Source: Alkalihalophilus pseudofirmus OF4 | GTDB taxonomy: Bacteria; Bacillota; Bacilli; Bacillales; Bacillaceae_D | NCBI RefSeq assembly: GCF_000005825.2 | Contig: NC_013791.2 | Span: 930,001 to 994,000 of the forward strand | Direction of reading: 5' to 3' | DNA: 64,000 nucleotides | In this document: piece by piece, positions 8,898 to 17,768 of the stretch | How the letters are laid out: each line of letters starts with the position of its first letter | Numbering within the stretch: the first letter of the stretch is position 1 | Notes under the pieces: generated by a model | What the model was told of the DNA's origin: nothing | The model's database searches: none | Seen by the model: only the letters and a program-made list of their open reading frames with translations | Translations under genes and position numbers: made by a program

Positions 8898-10655
8898 ATG
8901 AAGCTTCAGAATACTAATAAAAATATCTCGGTTGAAAAGCGGGTTTATACAACAGCAGATCAAATGCTAGAAGCGTTCCAAGAGATGGGGGTATCCTATA
9001 TTTTTGCGAATCTAGGTAGTGATCACCCTGCACTTATTGAGAGTTTTGCTAGATTCCAACAAGAAGGCAGGGAAATGCCAGAGGTCCTTATTTGCCAGCA
9101 TGAAATGGTCGCCTTGAGCGCTGCTCATGGTTATGCTCAATTAACTGGTGAACCTCAAGTTGTCTTAATTCATGTGGACTGCGGGACACAGAACTTAGGA
9201 GGGGCTGTTCATAATGCAGCCAGAGGACGAATTCCAGTATTGATTTTTGCAGGGACTTCCCCAGCTACGCAAGAAGGGGAACTGATGGGGAGCAGGAATG
9301 AGTATATTCATTGGATACAAGATGTTTCAGATCAACGTGGAATTGTAAGAGAGTACACGAAATATACAAATGAAATAAGAACAGGGAAAAATGTAAAGCA
9401 ATTACTTCAACGATCAATGCAGCTTGCAACTAGTGATCCAAAAGGTCCTGTATATCTAATGGCAGCAAGAGAAGTTCTTGAAGAAAAGGTAGAGGAAGTA
9501 ACACTTGATTTAAGTAAGTGGGGAGCATTGTCACCTAGTGCAATTCCCCCAAACAGAATTGCAGAGATTGGCAGTGAGTTACTCCAAGCAGAAAATCCGC
9601 TCATTGTCACAACATACTTAGGTAGGAACCATGAAAGTGTGGAAGAGCTAATAAAGCTTGCTGAAAGATTAGCCATACCTGTCCTAGAATCTGCACCAAG
9701 TTATATGAATTTTCCATCTGAACATCCGCTTCATGTAGGGTATGTTTGGAATGAACCTGTTCAAGACGAGCAATTGGCTAATGCTGACCTTATACTAGTT
9801 CTTGATAGTGATGTTCCATGGATTCCATTAAATAATAAGCCTCAAGAGAATTGTAAAATATACTATGTCGATGTTGACCCACTAAAAGAAAAAACACCGT
9901 TATGGTATATTCCATCAGAAAGTTACTTCAAAGCTGATACTCATATTGTTCTACAGCAAATAAATGAATTCCTTACTCATCAAACAATTAATGAAAAGCT
10001 CGTCACAAGTCGATACAATAAAGTTTCAGACTATCACTCAAAGCAGCGGATAGACTGGGCAGCATTAGAGGCACCAACAACTGAAGGGTCTATTACCCCC
10101 GAATTCTTAACAACTTGTATTAGAGAGGTAGTTGATAGTGAAACCATCATAATGAGTGAAACAATAACAAACTTCTCCACGGTTAATAAACATCTGCCTA
10201 GGGAGAAACCAGGCACATACTTCAGTATGGGGGCAAGTTCACTCGGATGGAATGGGGGGGCTTCAATCGGTGCCAAGTTAGCATCACCTGATAAACTCGT
10301 TGTCAGCTTAAGCGGGGATGGATGCTACATATTCAGTAATCCAACTCCTGTACATTGGATGTCACGTAAATACAATGTTCCATTTTTAACGGTTATTTAT
10401 AATAACGAACAATGGAATGCACCAAAATTTTCGGCCCTTGGTGTTCATCCAAATGGTGTTGCAAATGAGATAGGGGAATTTTGGACGAAGTTTGGCCCAT
10501 CTTCAGATCTCGCAAAAGTAGCCGAAGCTGCTGGCGGGGCCTATGCAGTAACTATTACAAGTCCAGATATTTTAAAACAAGAGCTTAAAAAAGCAATAGA
10601 AGTTGTTAAGGGAGGGCGTTCGGCAGTCATCGATGTTCGTGTAACTGGCAGGTAA
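8898..10655 (+). CDS. ThDP-dependent enzyme, benzoylformate decarboxylase / acetolactate synthase-like
   Basis: A 585-residue thiamine-diphosphate enzyme with three domains: Pyr (about 15-190), central (about 215-360) and PP (about 400-585). The catalytic Glu that activates the cofactor is E69, in CQHEMVALSAAHGYA. The ThDP/Mg motif starts with SGDGCYIFS (about 471) and ends at the YNN of VIYNNEQW (about 501). Overall it resembles benzoylformate decarboxylase and related 2-oxoacid decarboxylases more than acetolactate synthase, and no regulatory subunit is nearby. With the aldehyde dehydrogenase downstream, decarboxylation of an aromatic 2-oxoacid to an aldehyde is the likely role (inference). 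It is the first gene of a LysR-linked operon. Confidence 0.8.
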   Translation: MKLQNTNKNISVEKRVYTTADQMLEAFQEMGVSYIFANLGSDHPALIESFARFQQEGREMPEVLICQHEMVALSAAHGYAQLTGEPQVVLIHVDCGTQNLGGAVHNAARGRIPVLIFAGTSPATQEGELMGSRNEYIHWIQDVSDQRGIVREYTKYTNEIRTGKNVKQLLQRSMQLATSDPKGPVYLMAAREVLEEKVEEVTLDLSKWGALSPSAIPPNRIAEIGSELLQAENPLIVTTYLGRNHESVEELIKLAERLAIPVLESAPSYMNFPSEHPLHVGYVWNEPVQDEQLANADLILVLDSDVPWIPLNNKPQENCKIYYVDVDPLKEKTPLWYIPSESYFKADTHIVLQQINEFLTHQTINEKLVTSRYNKVSDYHSKQRIDWAALEAPTTEGSITPEFLTTCIREVVDSETIIMSETITNFSTVNKHLPREKPGTYFSMGASSLGWNGGASIGAKLASPDKLVVSLSGDGCYIFSNPTPVHWMSRKYNVPFLTVIYNNEQWNAPKFSALGVHPNGVANEIGEFWTKFGPSSDLAKVAEAAGGAYAVTITSPDILKQELKKAIEVVKGGRSAVIDVRVTGR

Positions 10656-10738
10656 AAGTGCTATACCTTTTAGTCATTTCTAGTTGACTATGTAAAAAAT
10701 AGAAGTGGAATTTAATCATATTAAAGGGGTGAATGTTT

Positions 10739-11830
10739 ATGAAGAAAGAGAAATGGAAGCGTTTACTAGGGTTCGGTGTGGTAAGTGTGGCTCTAAGTGC
10801 ACTTGTAGCTTGTGGAGGAAGCGAATCAACGGGAGGTTCTCCTACAGCAGAAGCGGAAGAAGATACACCTGCTCCATCTGGGGCAGTAGTAGATCTATCA
10901 ATCTCCTCTTTTATGCCTGGTCCCCATCCACAGCATACTGACTTATTTGAACCATTCATTGAGCAGGTGGAAGAGGTAACAGAAGGACGTGTTACGGGTA
11001 CGATGTATCCGGCTAATGCACTTGGTGAATCGAATGCCCAATATGATTTAGTTGTGAATGGTGTTGCTGATATGTCTATGGCTCTTCACGGATATACACC
11101 AGGCAGATTCCCATTAACAGGGGTAACAGAGCTGCCTTTTATGGGTGGGAACGCAGTGGAATCAACGGAGATTTTCTGGAACTTGCATGAACAGTTCCCT
11201 GAAATTGCTGAAGAACATGAAGGAACGAAGGTTGCATGGTTATTTAAAAATGATCCAGCTCAACTTTTAACTGTCGATAAACCTATCCAATCACCTGAAG
11301 ATTTAAATGGCTTAAGGATTAGAACGCCGTCACCTGCAGCTAACGGCATTCTAGAAGCATACGGGGCGATACCTGTATCAATGCCAATGGGTGATGTTTA
11401 TGAAGCAATGCAAAGAGGGGTTGTTGATGGTGCACTAGCTCCAGCCTCAGTTATTACGAACTTTCAGCTAGCTGATGTGACAGGCTATATCACAAAAGGT
11501 GACTTCTATACGAGCAGCTTATTTGTAGTAATAAATCCAAATACTTGGTCTCAAATCGCTGAAGAGGATCAAGTGGCTATTGAAGAATTAATGGGTGAAG
11601 CAATGGCTCTTAAAGCCGGAGAAATTTATGATGAGGACGGCGAAGGTGGTTGGAACGCTGCAAGAGAAGGCGGTATTGAAATCTATGAAATTTCTGATGA
11701 AGAGCTTGATGCTTGGAAAGCACCACTTGAACACTTGAATGAAGAGTGGGTTGAAGAAATGGAAGCACAAGGATTACCTGGCCAAGCAATTTTTGATGAG
11801 GCTATTAGACTGCGTGATCAAGGAGAGTAA
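10739..11830 (+). CDS. dctP: TRAP transporter substrate-binding lipoprotein DctP (copy 1)
   Basis: Solute receptor of a TRAP transporter, about 363 residues. I choose the second ATG (10739), which has AAAGGGGTG at 7-nt spacing; the ATG at 10733 is too close. The signal peptide ends in lipobox LVAC, followed by a low-complexity Gly/Ser/Glu/Pro linker. The DctP domain includes FIEQVEEVTEGRV near the start and the signature IRTPSPAANGILEAYGAIPV, with the family Arg (RIRTP) that salt-bridges a substrate carboxylate. It forms an operon with dctQ and dctM. Substrate is probably an aromatic or aryl hydroxy acid, judging from neighbours. Confidence 0.88.
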   Translation: MKKEKWKRLLGFGVVSVALSALVACGGSESTGGSPTAEAEEDTPAPSGAVVDLSISSFMPGPHPQHTDLFEPFIEQVEEVTEGRVTGTMYPANALGESNAQYDLVVNGVADMSMALHGYTPGRFPLTGVTELPFMGGNAVESTEIFWNLHEQFPEIAEEHEGTKVAWLFKNDPAQLLTVDKPIQSPEDLNGLRIRTPSPAANGILEAYGAIPVSMPMGDVYEAMQRGVVDGALAPASVITNFQLADVTGYITKGDFYTSSLFVVINPNTWSQIAEEDQVAIEELMGEAMALKAGEIYDEDGEGGWNAAREGGIEIYEISDEELDAWKAPLEHLNEEWVEEMEAQGLPGQAIFDEAIRLRDQGE

Positions 11831-11836
11831 TGACTT

Positions 11837-12337
11837 ATGACAAAGTTGATACATTCGTTTGAGATGGTGGTTAGTTTTCTAAACAATATATCAGCCAAAA
11901 TATCAGCTGCCCTCCTTTTTTTAATGATGATATTAACCTTTAGTGATGTAACAGGACGCTTTTTATGGCGTCCTGTTACAGGCACTTATGAGCTAACTTA
12001 CTTATGGTTAGCCTTAATTGTCTTTCTGAGCTTAGGGTATACTCAGCAGAAAAAAGGACACATCTCAGTTGGCGTGCTGATTGATAAATTACCAGTCCGC
12101 GGTCAAGCGGTTGTTGATATTATTACGTATTTAATTATGTTGTCTATTCTTGGGTTGATGTCTAGACAAACATTTCTCTATGCTCAGCAAATTTCAAATA
12201 ATGTAACCGGGGACCTTAGACTTCCGGTATATATGTTTGTCATTGTATGCGCTGTTGGAATTTTACTTTATGCATTAACAGTAATTTTAGATTTATTGAA
12301 AGCGCTCCGGAAGGTGGTGAATCCAAATGAGTCCTGA
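11837..12337 (+). CDS. dctQ: TRAP transporter small membrane subunit DctQ (copy 1)
   Basis: A 166-residue protein with four predicted membrane helices (about 18-38, 52-72, 92-112 and 133-153). It has the DctQ core TFSDVTGRFLWRPVTGTYEL and the loop YTQQKKGHISVGVL. It starts 6 nt after dctP and overlaps dctM by 11 nt, which indicates translational coupling. Confidence 0.88.
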   Translation: MTKLIHSFEMVVSFLNNISAKISAALLFLMMILTFSDVTGRFLWRPVTGTYELTYLWLALIVFLSLGYTQQKKGHISVGVLIDKLPVRGQAVVDIITYLIMLSILGLMSRQTFLYAQQISNNVTGDLRLPVYMFVIVCAVGILLYALTVILDLLKALRKVVNPNES

Positions 12338-13634
12338 ATTGATAGGAGTCATAGGGATTGTTACTCTATTTATTTTAATTTTACTACGAGTACAAGTGGG
12401 CATTGCTCTGTTACTCGTTGGTTTTACCGGATACCTTACATTATCTGGATCAAATGTCGCTCTAGCACAGCTTGGGATGAGTGCCTTTGGGACAGCCAGT
12501 AAATATAGTTTAAGTGTAATGCCGATGTTTATTTTAATGGGTATGTTTTTATCCTATAGTGGCTTAGCGAAAGATTTATTTAAAGCGGTTGATCACTGGG
12601 TAGGGCATGTCCGAGGCGGTCTTGGAATGGCTACAATCGGAGCTGCAGCAATTTTTTCATCGATTTCTGGTTCTGCAAATGCGACGACTGCGACACTTGC
12701 TAAGGTCGCGATTCCAGAGATGAAGGATTACAACTATAAGCCTAGTTTATCCTCAGCTTGTGTAGCAGCAGGCGGGACTCTCGGCGTTTTAATTCCTCCT
12801 AGTGTCATTCTCATTTTATATGGGGTGCTGACAATGGAGCCTGTAGGCGCACTTTTAATAGCTGGTATTGTGCCAGGTATTTTACTGACATTTTTATTTA
12901 TGTTGACAGTTTATATTAGGGTAAAGCGTGACCCATCACTTGCTCCAAACGTTCAGACACCTTCAACATTTAAAGCAAGAATGGGTTCATTCGGAAAAAT
13001 TTGGCCGTTTGTTTTAATATTTATGCTTAGTATTGGCGGGATCTATTTCGGCTTCTTTACACCAACAGAAGCTGGAGGGGTAGGAGCATTAGGAGCATTA
13101 TTGTTTTCTGTGTTAACGAAACGCTTAGGTTGGAAAGGATTTTTTGATTCTTTAGAAGAAACCATTCGTTTAACATCAATGATTTTTATTATTTTGATTG
13201 GAGCTACTTTATTTGGGCAATTTTTAGCAATGAGTAGAGTACCAACCGCAGTGACATCGATGGTAATTGGTTTAGATGTGTCACCATTTGTAATCATTGC
13301 CATCATCTTATTAATCTATTTCTTACTAGGCCTTTTCCTAGAAGGGATAGCTATTCTCGTATTAACGTTGCCAATCGTGTATCCTTTGGTTATTCAATTA
13401 GGATTTGATGGAATTTGGTTTGGGATTATTATGGTTATGGTATTTAATATGGGAGTTGTCACTCCGCCACTTGGTATTAGTGTATACGTAATTAACGGGG
13501 TCGCTAAAGATATTCCAATTCAAACTATTTTTAGAGGCGTTACACCAATGTTAATCGCAATGATGATCTTTACTATCATTTTAGTAATCTTCCCGGAAAT
13601 TGTTATGACTTTACCAAACCTAATGCGAGGTTAG
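12327..13634 (+). CDS. dctM: TRAP transporter large membrane subunit DctM (copy 1)
   Basis: A 435-residue DctM permease with 11-12 membrane spans, the sodium-coupled translocating subunit. Family motifs include MPMFILMGMFLSYSG, SISGSANATTATLAKV and AAGGTLGVLIPPSVILILYG. It is very similar in length and sequence to the second DctM of this window (31934-33238), so the two TRAP systems are paralogous. Confidence 0.92.
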   Translation: MSPELIGVIGIVTLFILILLRVQVGIALLLVGFTGYLTLSGSNVALAQLGMSAFGTASKYSLSVMPMFILMGMFLSYSGLAKDLFKAVDHWVGHVRGGLGMATIGAAAIFSSISGSANATTATLAKVAIPEMKDYNYKPSLSSACVAAGGTLGVLIPPSVILILYGVLTMEPVGALLIAGIVPGILLTFLFMLTVYIRVKRDPSLAPNVQTPSTFKARMGSFGKIWPFVLIFMLSIGGIYFGFFTPTEAGGVGALGALLFSVLTKRLGWKGFFDSLEETIRLTSMIFIILIGATLFGQFLAMSRVPTAVTSMVIGLDVSPFVIIAIILLIYFLLGLFLEGIAILVLTLPIVYPLVIQLGFDGIWFGIIMVMVFNMGVVTPPLGISVYVINGVAKDIPIQTIFRGVTPMLIAMMIFTIILVIFPEIVMTLPNLMRG

Positions 13635-13658
13635 ATTAATCGAAGTGAGGAGATAAAG

Positions 13659-14147
13659 TTGTCGTATGAAGAGAAATTGAACCAATTAAAGATAAACCTT
13701 CCAACCGCATTTACACCAAAAGGTGTATCACTATTGTCCGTAAAGCAAGCAGGGAATATTCTCTACACGTCTGGACATGATTGCAGAGTGGGAGATGAAT
13801 TACTTTACCAGGGGAAAGTTGGAACTGATTTAACGATAGAAGAGGGAAGGGAAGCTGCAAAGCAAACGGTAATTAACTGTCTCGGTTCGATAAAAAGTCA
13901 TTTAGGGAGCTTAAACCATGTAGTACAAATTATAAAAATGACAGGGTATATTAATTGTCAGTCTGATTTTGACCAACTTCCTCATATTCTAGATAGTGCA
14001 TCAGATGTTTTAATAAGTATCTTTGGAGTAGAGAGAGGCGGGCATGCAAGATCTGCTATCGGTGTTGAATCCTTGCCCTATCGTATTCCTCTTGAAATAG
14101 AGCTTGTTGTTGAAGTGAAAGCTAGAGGGGGAAAATCGTTCAATTAA
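13659..14147 (+). CDS. RidA/YjgF-family protein
   Basis: A 162-residue protein of the RidA/YjgF/UK114 family, longer at the N-terminus than classical 125-residue RidA and closer to the family members that read GNILYTSGHD. It starts at TTG, 5-6 nt after GTGAGGAG. The Arg that binds the carboxylate in RidA is plausibly one of the residues in ARSAIGVESLP. RidA proteins hydrolyse enamine/imine intermediates, and aromatic catabolic operons often hold a RidA-like hydrolase or deaminase; the exact activity here is unknown. It is in an operon with the TRAP genes. Confidence 0.8.
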   Translation: MSYEEKLNQLKINLPTAFTPKGVSLLSVKQAGNILYTSGHDCRVGDELLYQGKVGTDLTIEEGREAAKQTVINCLGSIKSHLGSLNHVVQIIKMTGYINCQSDFDQLPHILDSASDVLISIFGVERGGHARSAIGVESLPYRIPLEIELVVEVKARGGKSFN

Positions 14148-14240
14148 GCTTAATTTTAAGTTTTTTTATTTTTGTTTTAATTTTGTTGCACCTACAAGAA
14201 CGCATCTATTTTATTTGCAACTTAAATATTTTATAGTATA

Positions 14241-14254
14241 TGTAAGCGTTTACT
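14241..14254 (+). promoter_or_regulatory. cre site before the aldehyde dehydrogenase gene
   Basis: TGTAAGCGTTTACT matches TGWAANCGNTNWCA at 13 of 14 positions. It lies in the 165-bp spacer between the RidA and aldehyde dehydrogenase genes, implying a separate, CcpA-repressed promoter here. Confidence 0.72.
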
Positions 14255-14312
14255 AAGTGATTGTTTAGGTGAGGGTAGTATTTTAGTAAAGAGATGAAAG
14301 GGTGACTTGTCT

Positions 14313-15773
14313 GTGGAGAATTTCGAAAATTACGACAAAAGCTTTATCGATGGAAAATGGGTAGCAGGATCTAGCAAACGAACGTATAAAATCTCCAATC
14401 CATATGATCAATCTCTTATTGCTACAATGACTTTAGCAACAAAAGAGCAAGTTTCGGAAGCCTTTGTTGCAGCTAAAGAAGCTCAAAAAGTATGGGCAAA
14501 AAGTACAGTTGAAGAGAGAAGAGACGTCTTAAGTAAAGCTGCTCAATATCTGAAGGACAATCGTGAAGAAATCGTTAGTATCCTAGGTCGTGAAACAGGG
14601 GGCACTGTATTAAAATCAAATGTGGAATTACATCTGACGCTTGAATTTTTAGAGGAATCCATTAAATATGCAGATGAAGTATTCACTAAAAAGGAAGTGC
14701 CTGGACATGTTGAAGGCAAATTAAATCAGATACACCGAGTGCCTTTAGGCGTTATTACATCTATTTCTCCATTTAATTTCCCAATGAACCTTTCTATGAG
14801 GACCATTGCACCTGCTATTGCTTTGGGGAATGCAGTGGTGCATAAACCAGACATTCAAGTTGGGTTAAGCGGAGGAACCATAATTGCTAAAGCCTTTGAA
14901 CATGCTGGACTTCCAAAAGGTGTGCTCAATGTGATTATGACTGATTTAGAGGAGATTGGCGATGATCTATTAACAAACCCACATTCGCAGTTAATCAGCT
15001 TTACTGGCTCAACAGCAGTAGGTCGTAAGATTGGAGAGATAGCAGGCCGTAACTTAAAACGTGTGGCTCTTGAACTTGGTGGTAATAGTCCATTTATAGT
15101 CCTGTCTGATGCGGATGTCGACCGTGCAGTAGATGCGGCTGTTTTTGGGAAGTTCATTCATCAAGGACAAATTTGCATGATTATTAACCGTATCATTGTC
15201 CATGAAGATAAACATGATGAATTTGTGAGTAAATTTGTTGATAAGGTTAAATCCCTTCCATACGGGGATACAAGCAATCCAAAAACGGTTATTGGACCTC
15301 TTATTAATAAAACTCAAATGGATAAAGCTATTCGTTATATTGAGGAGGCTAAAGCGGAAGGTGCTACCGTTGCCCTTGAGGGTGAACGGGTAGGTAATAT
15401 TTTGACACCATTTGTATTTACGAATGTTGATAATTCGAGCAAACTTGCCCAAAGCGAGTTGTTTGCTCCAATTGCTTCTATTATTAAAGCGTCAAGTGAT
15501 GAAGAGGCAATTGAAATTGCCAATGATACAGAAATGGGGCTCAGCTCAGCTATCTTTACTAGCGACCTTGTGAGAGGAGAAGAGTTGGCTCTTCAAGTCG
15601 AGGCAGGAATGACTCATATTAACGATCAGACTGTAAATGATGCACCTCATATCCCATTTGGTGGAAACAAAGCAAGTGGTTTAGGCCGCTTTGGTAACCC
15701 GTGGGTGGTGGAAGAGTTTACGGTGACAAAATGGGTTTCAGTTCAAACGCAATATCGTGAATTTGCGTTCTAG
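14313..15773 (+). CDS. NAD(P)-dependent aldehyde dehydrogenase, benzaldehyde/vanillin dehydrogenase-like
   Basis: An aldehyde dehydrogenase of about 486 residues. GTG at 14313 is preferred over TTG at 14307 because AAGGGTGA is 7 nt from GTG but only 1 nt from TTG. Catalytic residues are visible: the general-base Glu in ALELGGNSP (about 252) and the nucleophilic Cys in GQICMIINR (about 287), plus NAD-binding SFTGSTAVGRKIG. The SPFNFPMNLSMRTIAPAIA stretch and overall pattern resemble benzaldehyde, vanillin and salicylaldehyde dehydrogenases (XylC, Vdh, YfmT). It would oxidise the aldehyde made by the upstream ThDP enzyme to an aromatic acid such as 4-hydroxybenzoate (inference). Confidence 0.88.
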   Translation: MENFENYDKSFIDGKWVAGSSKRTYKISNPYDQSLIATMTLATKEQVSEAFVAAKEAQKVWAKSTVEERRDVLSKAAQYLKDNREEIVSILGRETGGTVLKSNVELHLTLEFLEESIKYADEVFTKKEVPGHVEGKLNQIHRVPLGVITSISPFNFPMNLSMRTIAPAIALGNAVVHKPDIQVGLSGGTIIAKAFEHAGLPKGVLNVIMTDLEEIGDDLLTNPHSQLISFTGSTAVGRKIGEIAGRNLKRVALELGGNSPFIVLSDADVDRAVDAAVFGKFIHQGQICMIINRIIVHEDKHDEFVSKFVDKVKSLPYGDTSNPKTVIGPLINKTQMDKAIRYIEEAKAEGATVALEGERVGNILTPFVFTNVDNSSKLAQSELFAPIASIIKASSDEEAIEIANDTEMGLSSAIFTSDLVRGEELALQVEAGMTHINDQTVNDAPHIPFGGNKASGLGRFGNPWVVEEFTVTKWVSVQTQYREFAF

Positions 15774-15795
15774 GCAAAATAATTCATAAAAGAGG

Positions 15796-15834
15796 TGCAC
15801 TTCAAAGGGTTTAACCTGTGAAGTGCATTTTTTT
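15796..15834 (+). terminator. terminator between aldehyde dehydrogenase and Rieske genes
   Basis: TGCACTTCA and TGAAGTGCA form a perfect 9-bp stem with a 14-nt loop followed by seven T. It ends only 15 nt before the Rieske alpha-subunit start, so those genes rely on read-through, or this is a conditional attenuator. Confidence 0.8.
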
Positions 15835-15849
15835 GAAGGAGGACATTTA

Positions 15850-17202
15850 ATGATTAAACGGGAAATTGACTCAAAACTAGTTCAGCAATTAAAAGATAAA
15901 ATGAAAGAAGGACTATTGCCGCAATGGGTTATTACAGACCCAGATATTTATGAACTTGAGCGAGAGAGAATATTCGGAAAAACTTGGCAGTTTCTATGTC
16001 ATGAAACTGAGTTAAAAGAGGCGGGATCTTTTGTAACGAGGTGGATGGTTAACGATCCTGTATTAATTGTAAAAGATCGAAAAGAGAAGATCAAAGCTTA
16101 CCTAAATTCATGTACTCACCGTGGAACGCAACTATGTACAGCTGATCGCGGAAAGAAAAAAACGTTTACCTGTCCTTACCATGGATGGAGTTACAATTTA
16201 GATGGAGAATTGGTTGGTATCGTTGCAGGGAATAAAGTATACGGTGAAGAGATGTGTAAAGATGAGTGGGGACTCCGTGAGATTCCACAAGTAGCAAGTT
16301 ACCGCGGTATGGTATTTGGATGTTTAGATCCACATGCTGAGCCACTAGAGGATTATTTAGGGGATATGAAATGGTATTTTGATTTAATGCTCGGAAGAAG
16401 TGATGATGGGATGGAAGTTATTGGGCTGCCTCAAAGGTGGATAGCAAAAGCAAACTGGAAATCAACTGCCGAAAACTTTGCTGCAGATCCATACCATGTT
16501 CAAACCACCCATAGATCAACGGTAGAAATGGGAATAAGCCCTGAAGATCCGTTATACGCTGGATATGGTCATCAAGTTGTAATGGATAATGCACATGGTA
16601 TTAATGTCATCACTTCAAAAACGGGCCGGTCTAGGGCAAAGTATCAAGGGATGCCTGAATCGATGTGGCCGATGTTTGAGAGGAATTTATCATCAGAACA
16701 AAGAGATATACTAGAGCGGGTTACAGTTTTTGTCGGTGGGGTTTACCCTAATCTTTCCTTCGTCAGCCCTATTCATGGAACAGAGGGGTATTTGCATAAT
16801 TATCTTAATTTCAGAGTGTGGAGACCGCTTGGGCCAGATAAAGTCGAAGTATGGTGCTGGTTCTTGATTGATAAAAATGCTCCCAAAGAATACAAGGATA
16901 ATGCTTATAAAGGCTATCTAGGGTCATTTGGACCAACAGGAACACTCGAGCAAGACGATACAGAGACTTGGGCTAGGATTGTTGAAGTCAGCGGGGCAAC
17001 GATGATGCGCAACAAAGAATTAAATTATAATAATGTTAGTAATTATTTAATGGGCTTTTCTAATGTAGAAGTTGATCATACCTTTACAGGTCCTGGGGTT
17101 GCTTACCCGACGACATATTGTGATGCCCTATCTAGAAGAATGCATGAACATTGGCTCGATTTACTGACTAAGCCAAGTCGTGTAGAGGAGGCAAGTCGAT
17201 GA
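15850..17202 (+). CDS. Rieske aromatic ring-hydroxylating oxygenase, alpha subunit
   Basis: A 450-residue catalytic subunit of a two-component-type ring-hydroxylating dioxygenase. The start at 15850 follows GAAGGAGGA; an earlier in-frame start at 15823 lies inside the terminator hairpin. The Rieske [2Fe-2S] ligands are C-x-H in SCTHRGTQL (about 88, 90) and C-x2-H in CPYHGWSY (about 108, 111). The mononuclear iron site has the pattern FAADPYHVQTTH (His about 216 and 221, bridging Asp about 213) and a later Asp. Such enzymes add O2 to benzoate-, naphthalene- or phenylpropionate-like rings. No ferredoxin or reductase gene is adjacent, so electrons must come from elsewhere. Substrate unassigned. 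Confidence 0.9.
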   Translation: MIKREIDSKLVQQLKDKMKEGLLPQWVITDPDIYELERERIFGKTWQFLCHETELKEAGSFVTRWMVNDPVLIVKDRKEKIKAYLNSCTHRGTQLCTADRGKKKTFTCPYHGWSYNLDGELVGIVAGNKVYGEEMCKDEWGLREIPQVASYRGMVFGCLDPHAEPLEDYLGDMKWYFDLMLGRSDDGMEVIGLPQRWIAKANWKSTAENFAADPYHVQTTHRSTVEMGISPEDPLYAGYGHQVVMDNAHGINVITSKTGRSRAKYQGMPESMWPMFERNLSSEQRDILERVTVFVGGVYPNLSFVSPIHGTEGYLHNYLNFRVWRPLGPDKVEVWCWFLIDKNAPKEYKDNAYKGYLGSFGPTGTLEQDDTETWARIVEVSGATMMRNKELNYNNVSNYLMGFSNVEVDHTFTGPGVAYPTTYCDALSRRMHEHWLDLLTKPSRVEEASR

Positions 17203-17723
17203 GTATTAAAAAGCATTCAGAAGTGCCATTAGATATCAAAGATCAAATTATAAGTCTCCTATACCAAGAAGCGCATTACTTAGATAACCGTATGTACAAA
17301 GAGTGGATTGAACTCTTAGCAGAAGATGTGACTTATAAAATGCCGTTAAGAGAAACAGTTGAAGGGGTAAACATAAATAATATATCATCTGATTCTGCTT
17401 ATTTTGAGGAGACTAAAGCCTCTTTGCGAACACGTGTAAATCGTTTATATACTAAATCTGCCTGGGTAGAAAATCCAGCTACAAGGCAGCGGCATTTTAT
17501 TTCCAATGTAGTTATACATCAAGGTGAAAAAAAGGGTGAGTATAACGTCCGCAGCTATTTCCTTTTTAAAAGAAGCAGGGGATCAACAACAGATATTGAA
17601 GAAATGTTCGGTGAGAGGCATGATGTAATCACTAAAATGGAAGGTGAATGGAGAATCATTTCTAGAACGATTATTCCTGATCAAACAGTCATGACAACTA
17701 TGAATATGAGCATGTTTCTATAA
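17199..17723 (+). CDS. aromatic ring-hydroxylating dioxygenase, beta subunit
   Basis: A 174-residue small subunit (SnoaL/NTF2-like fold) of the oxygenase. Typical features are the N-terminal helix with LLYQEAHYLDNRMYKEWIEL, the ARQRH-like segment NPATRQRHFISNV and the C-terminal strand RIISRTIIPDQ. It overlaps the alpha-subunit stop by 4 nt (ATGA), so the two are made together as an alpha3beta3 complex, as in the family. It is the last gene before a strong terminator. Confidence 0.9.
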   Translation: MSIKKHSEVPLDIKDQIISLLYQEAHYLDNRMYKEWIELLAEDVTYKMPLRETVEGVNINNISSDSAYFEETKASLRTRVNRLYTKSAWVENPATRQRHFISNVVIHQGEKKGEYNVRSYFLFKRSRGSTTDIEEMFGERHDVITKMEGEWRIISRTIIPDQTVMTTMNMSMFL

Positions 17724-17724
17724 A

Positions 17725-17761
17725 AAAGATCCTGAATGAAATAAATTCATTCAGGATCTTT
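17725..17761. terminator. bidirectional terminator
   Basis: A perfect 16-bp inverted repeat (17725-17740 with 17746-17761), 5-nt loop, A-run before and T-rich after. It separates the Rieske beta gene from the convergent MFS gene. Confidence 0.9.
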
Positions 17762-17768
17762 CCTCTCT

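Noticed and set aside
15823-15849. Nine-residue N-terminal extension of the Rieske alpha subunit
   Set aside because: The extension overlaps the arm and T run of a terminator; the ATG at 15850 has a strong ribosome site.
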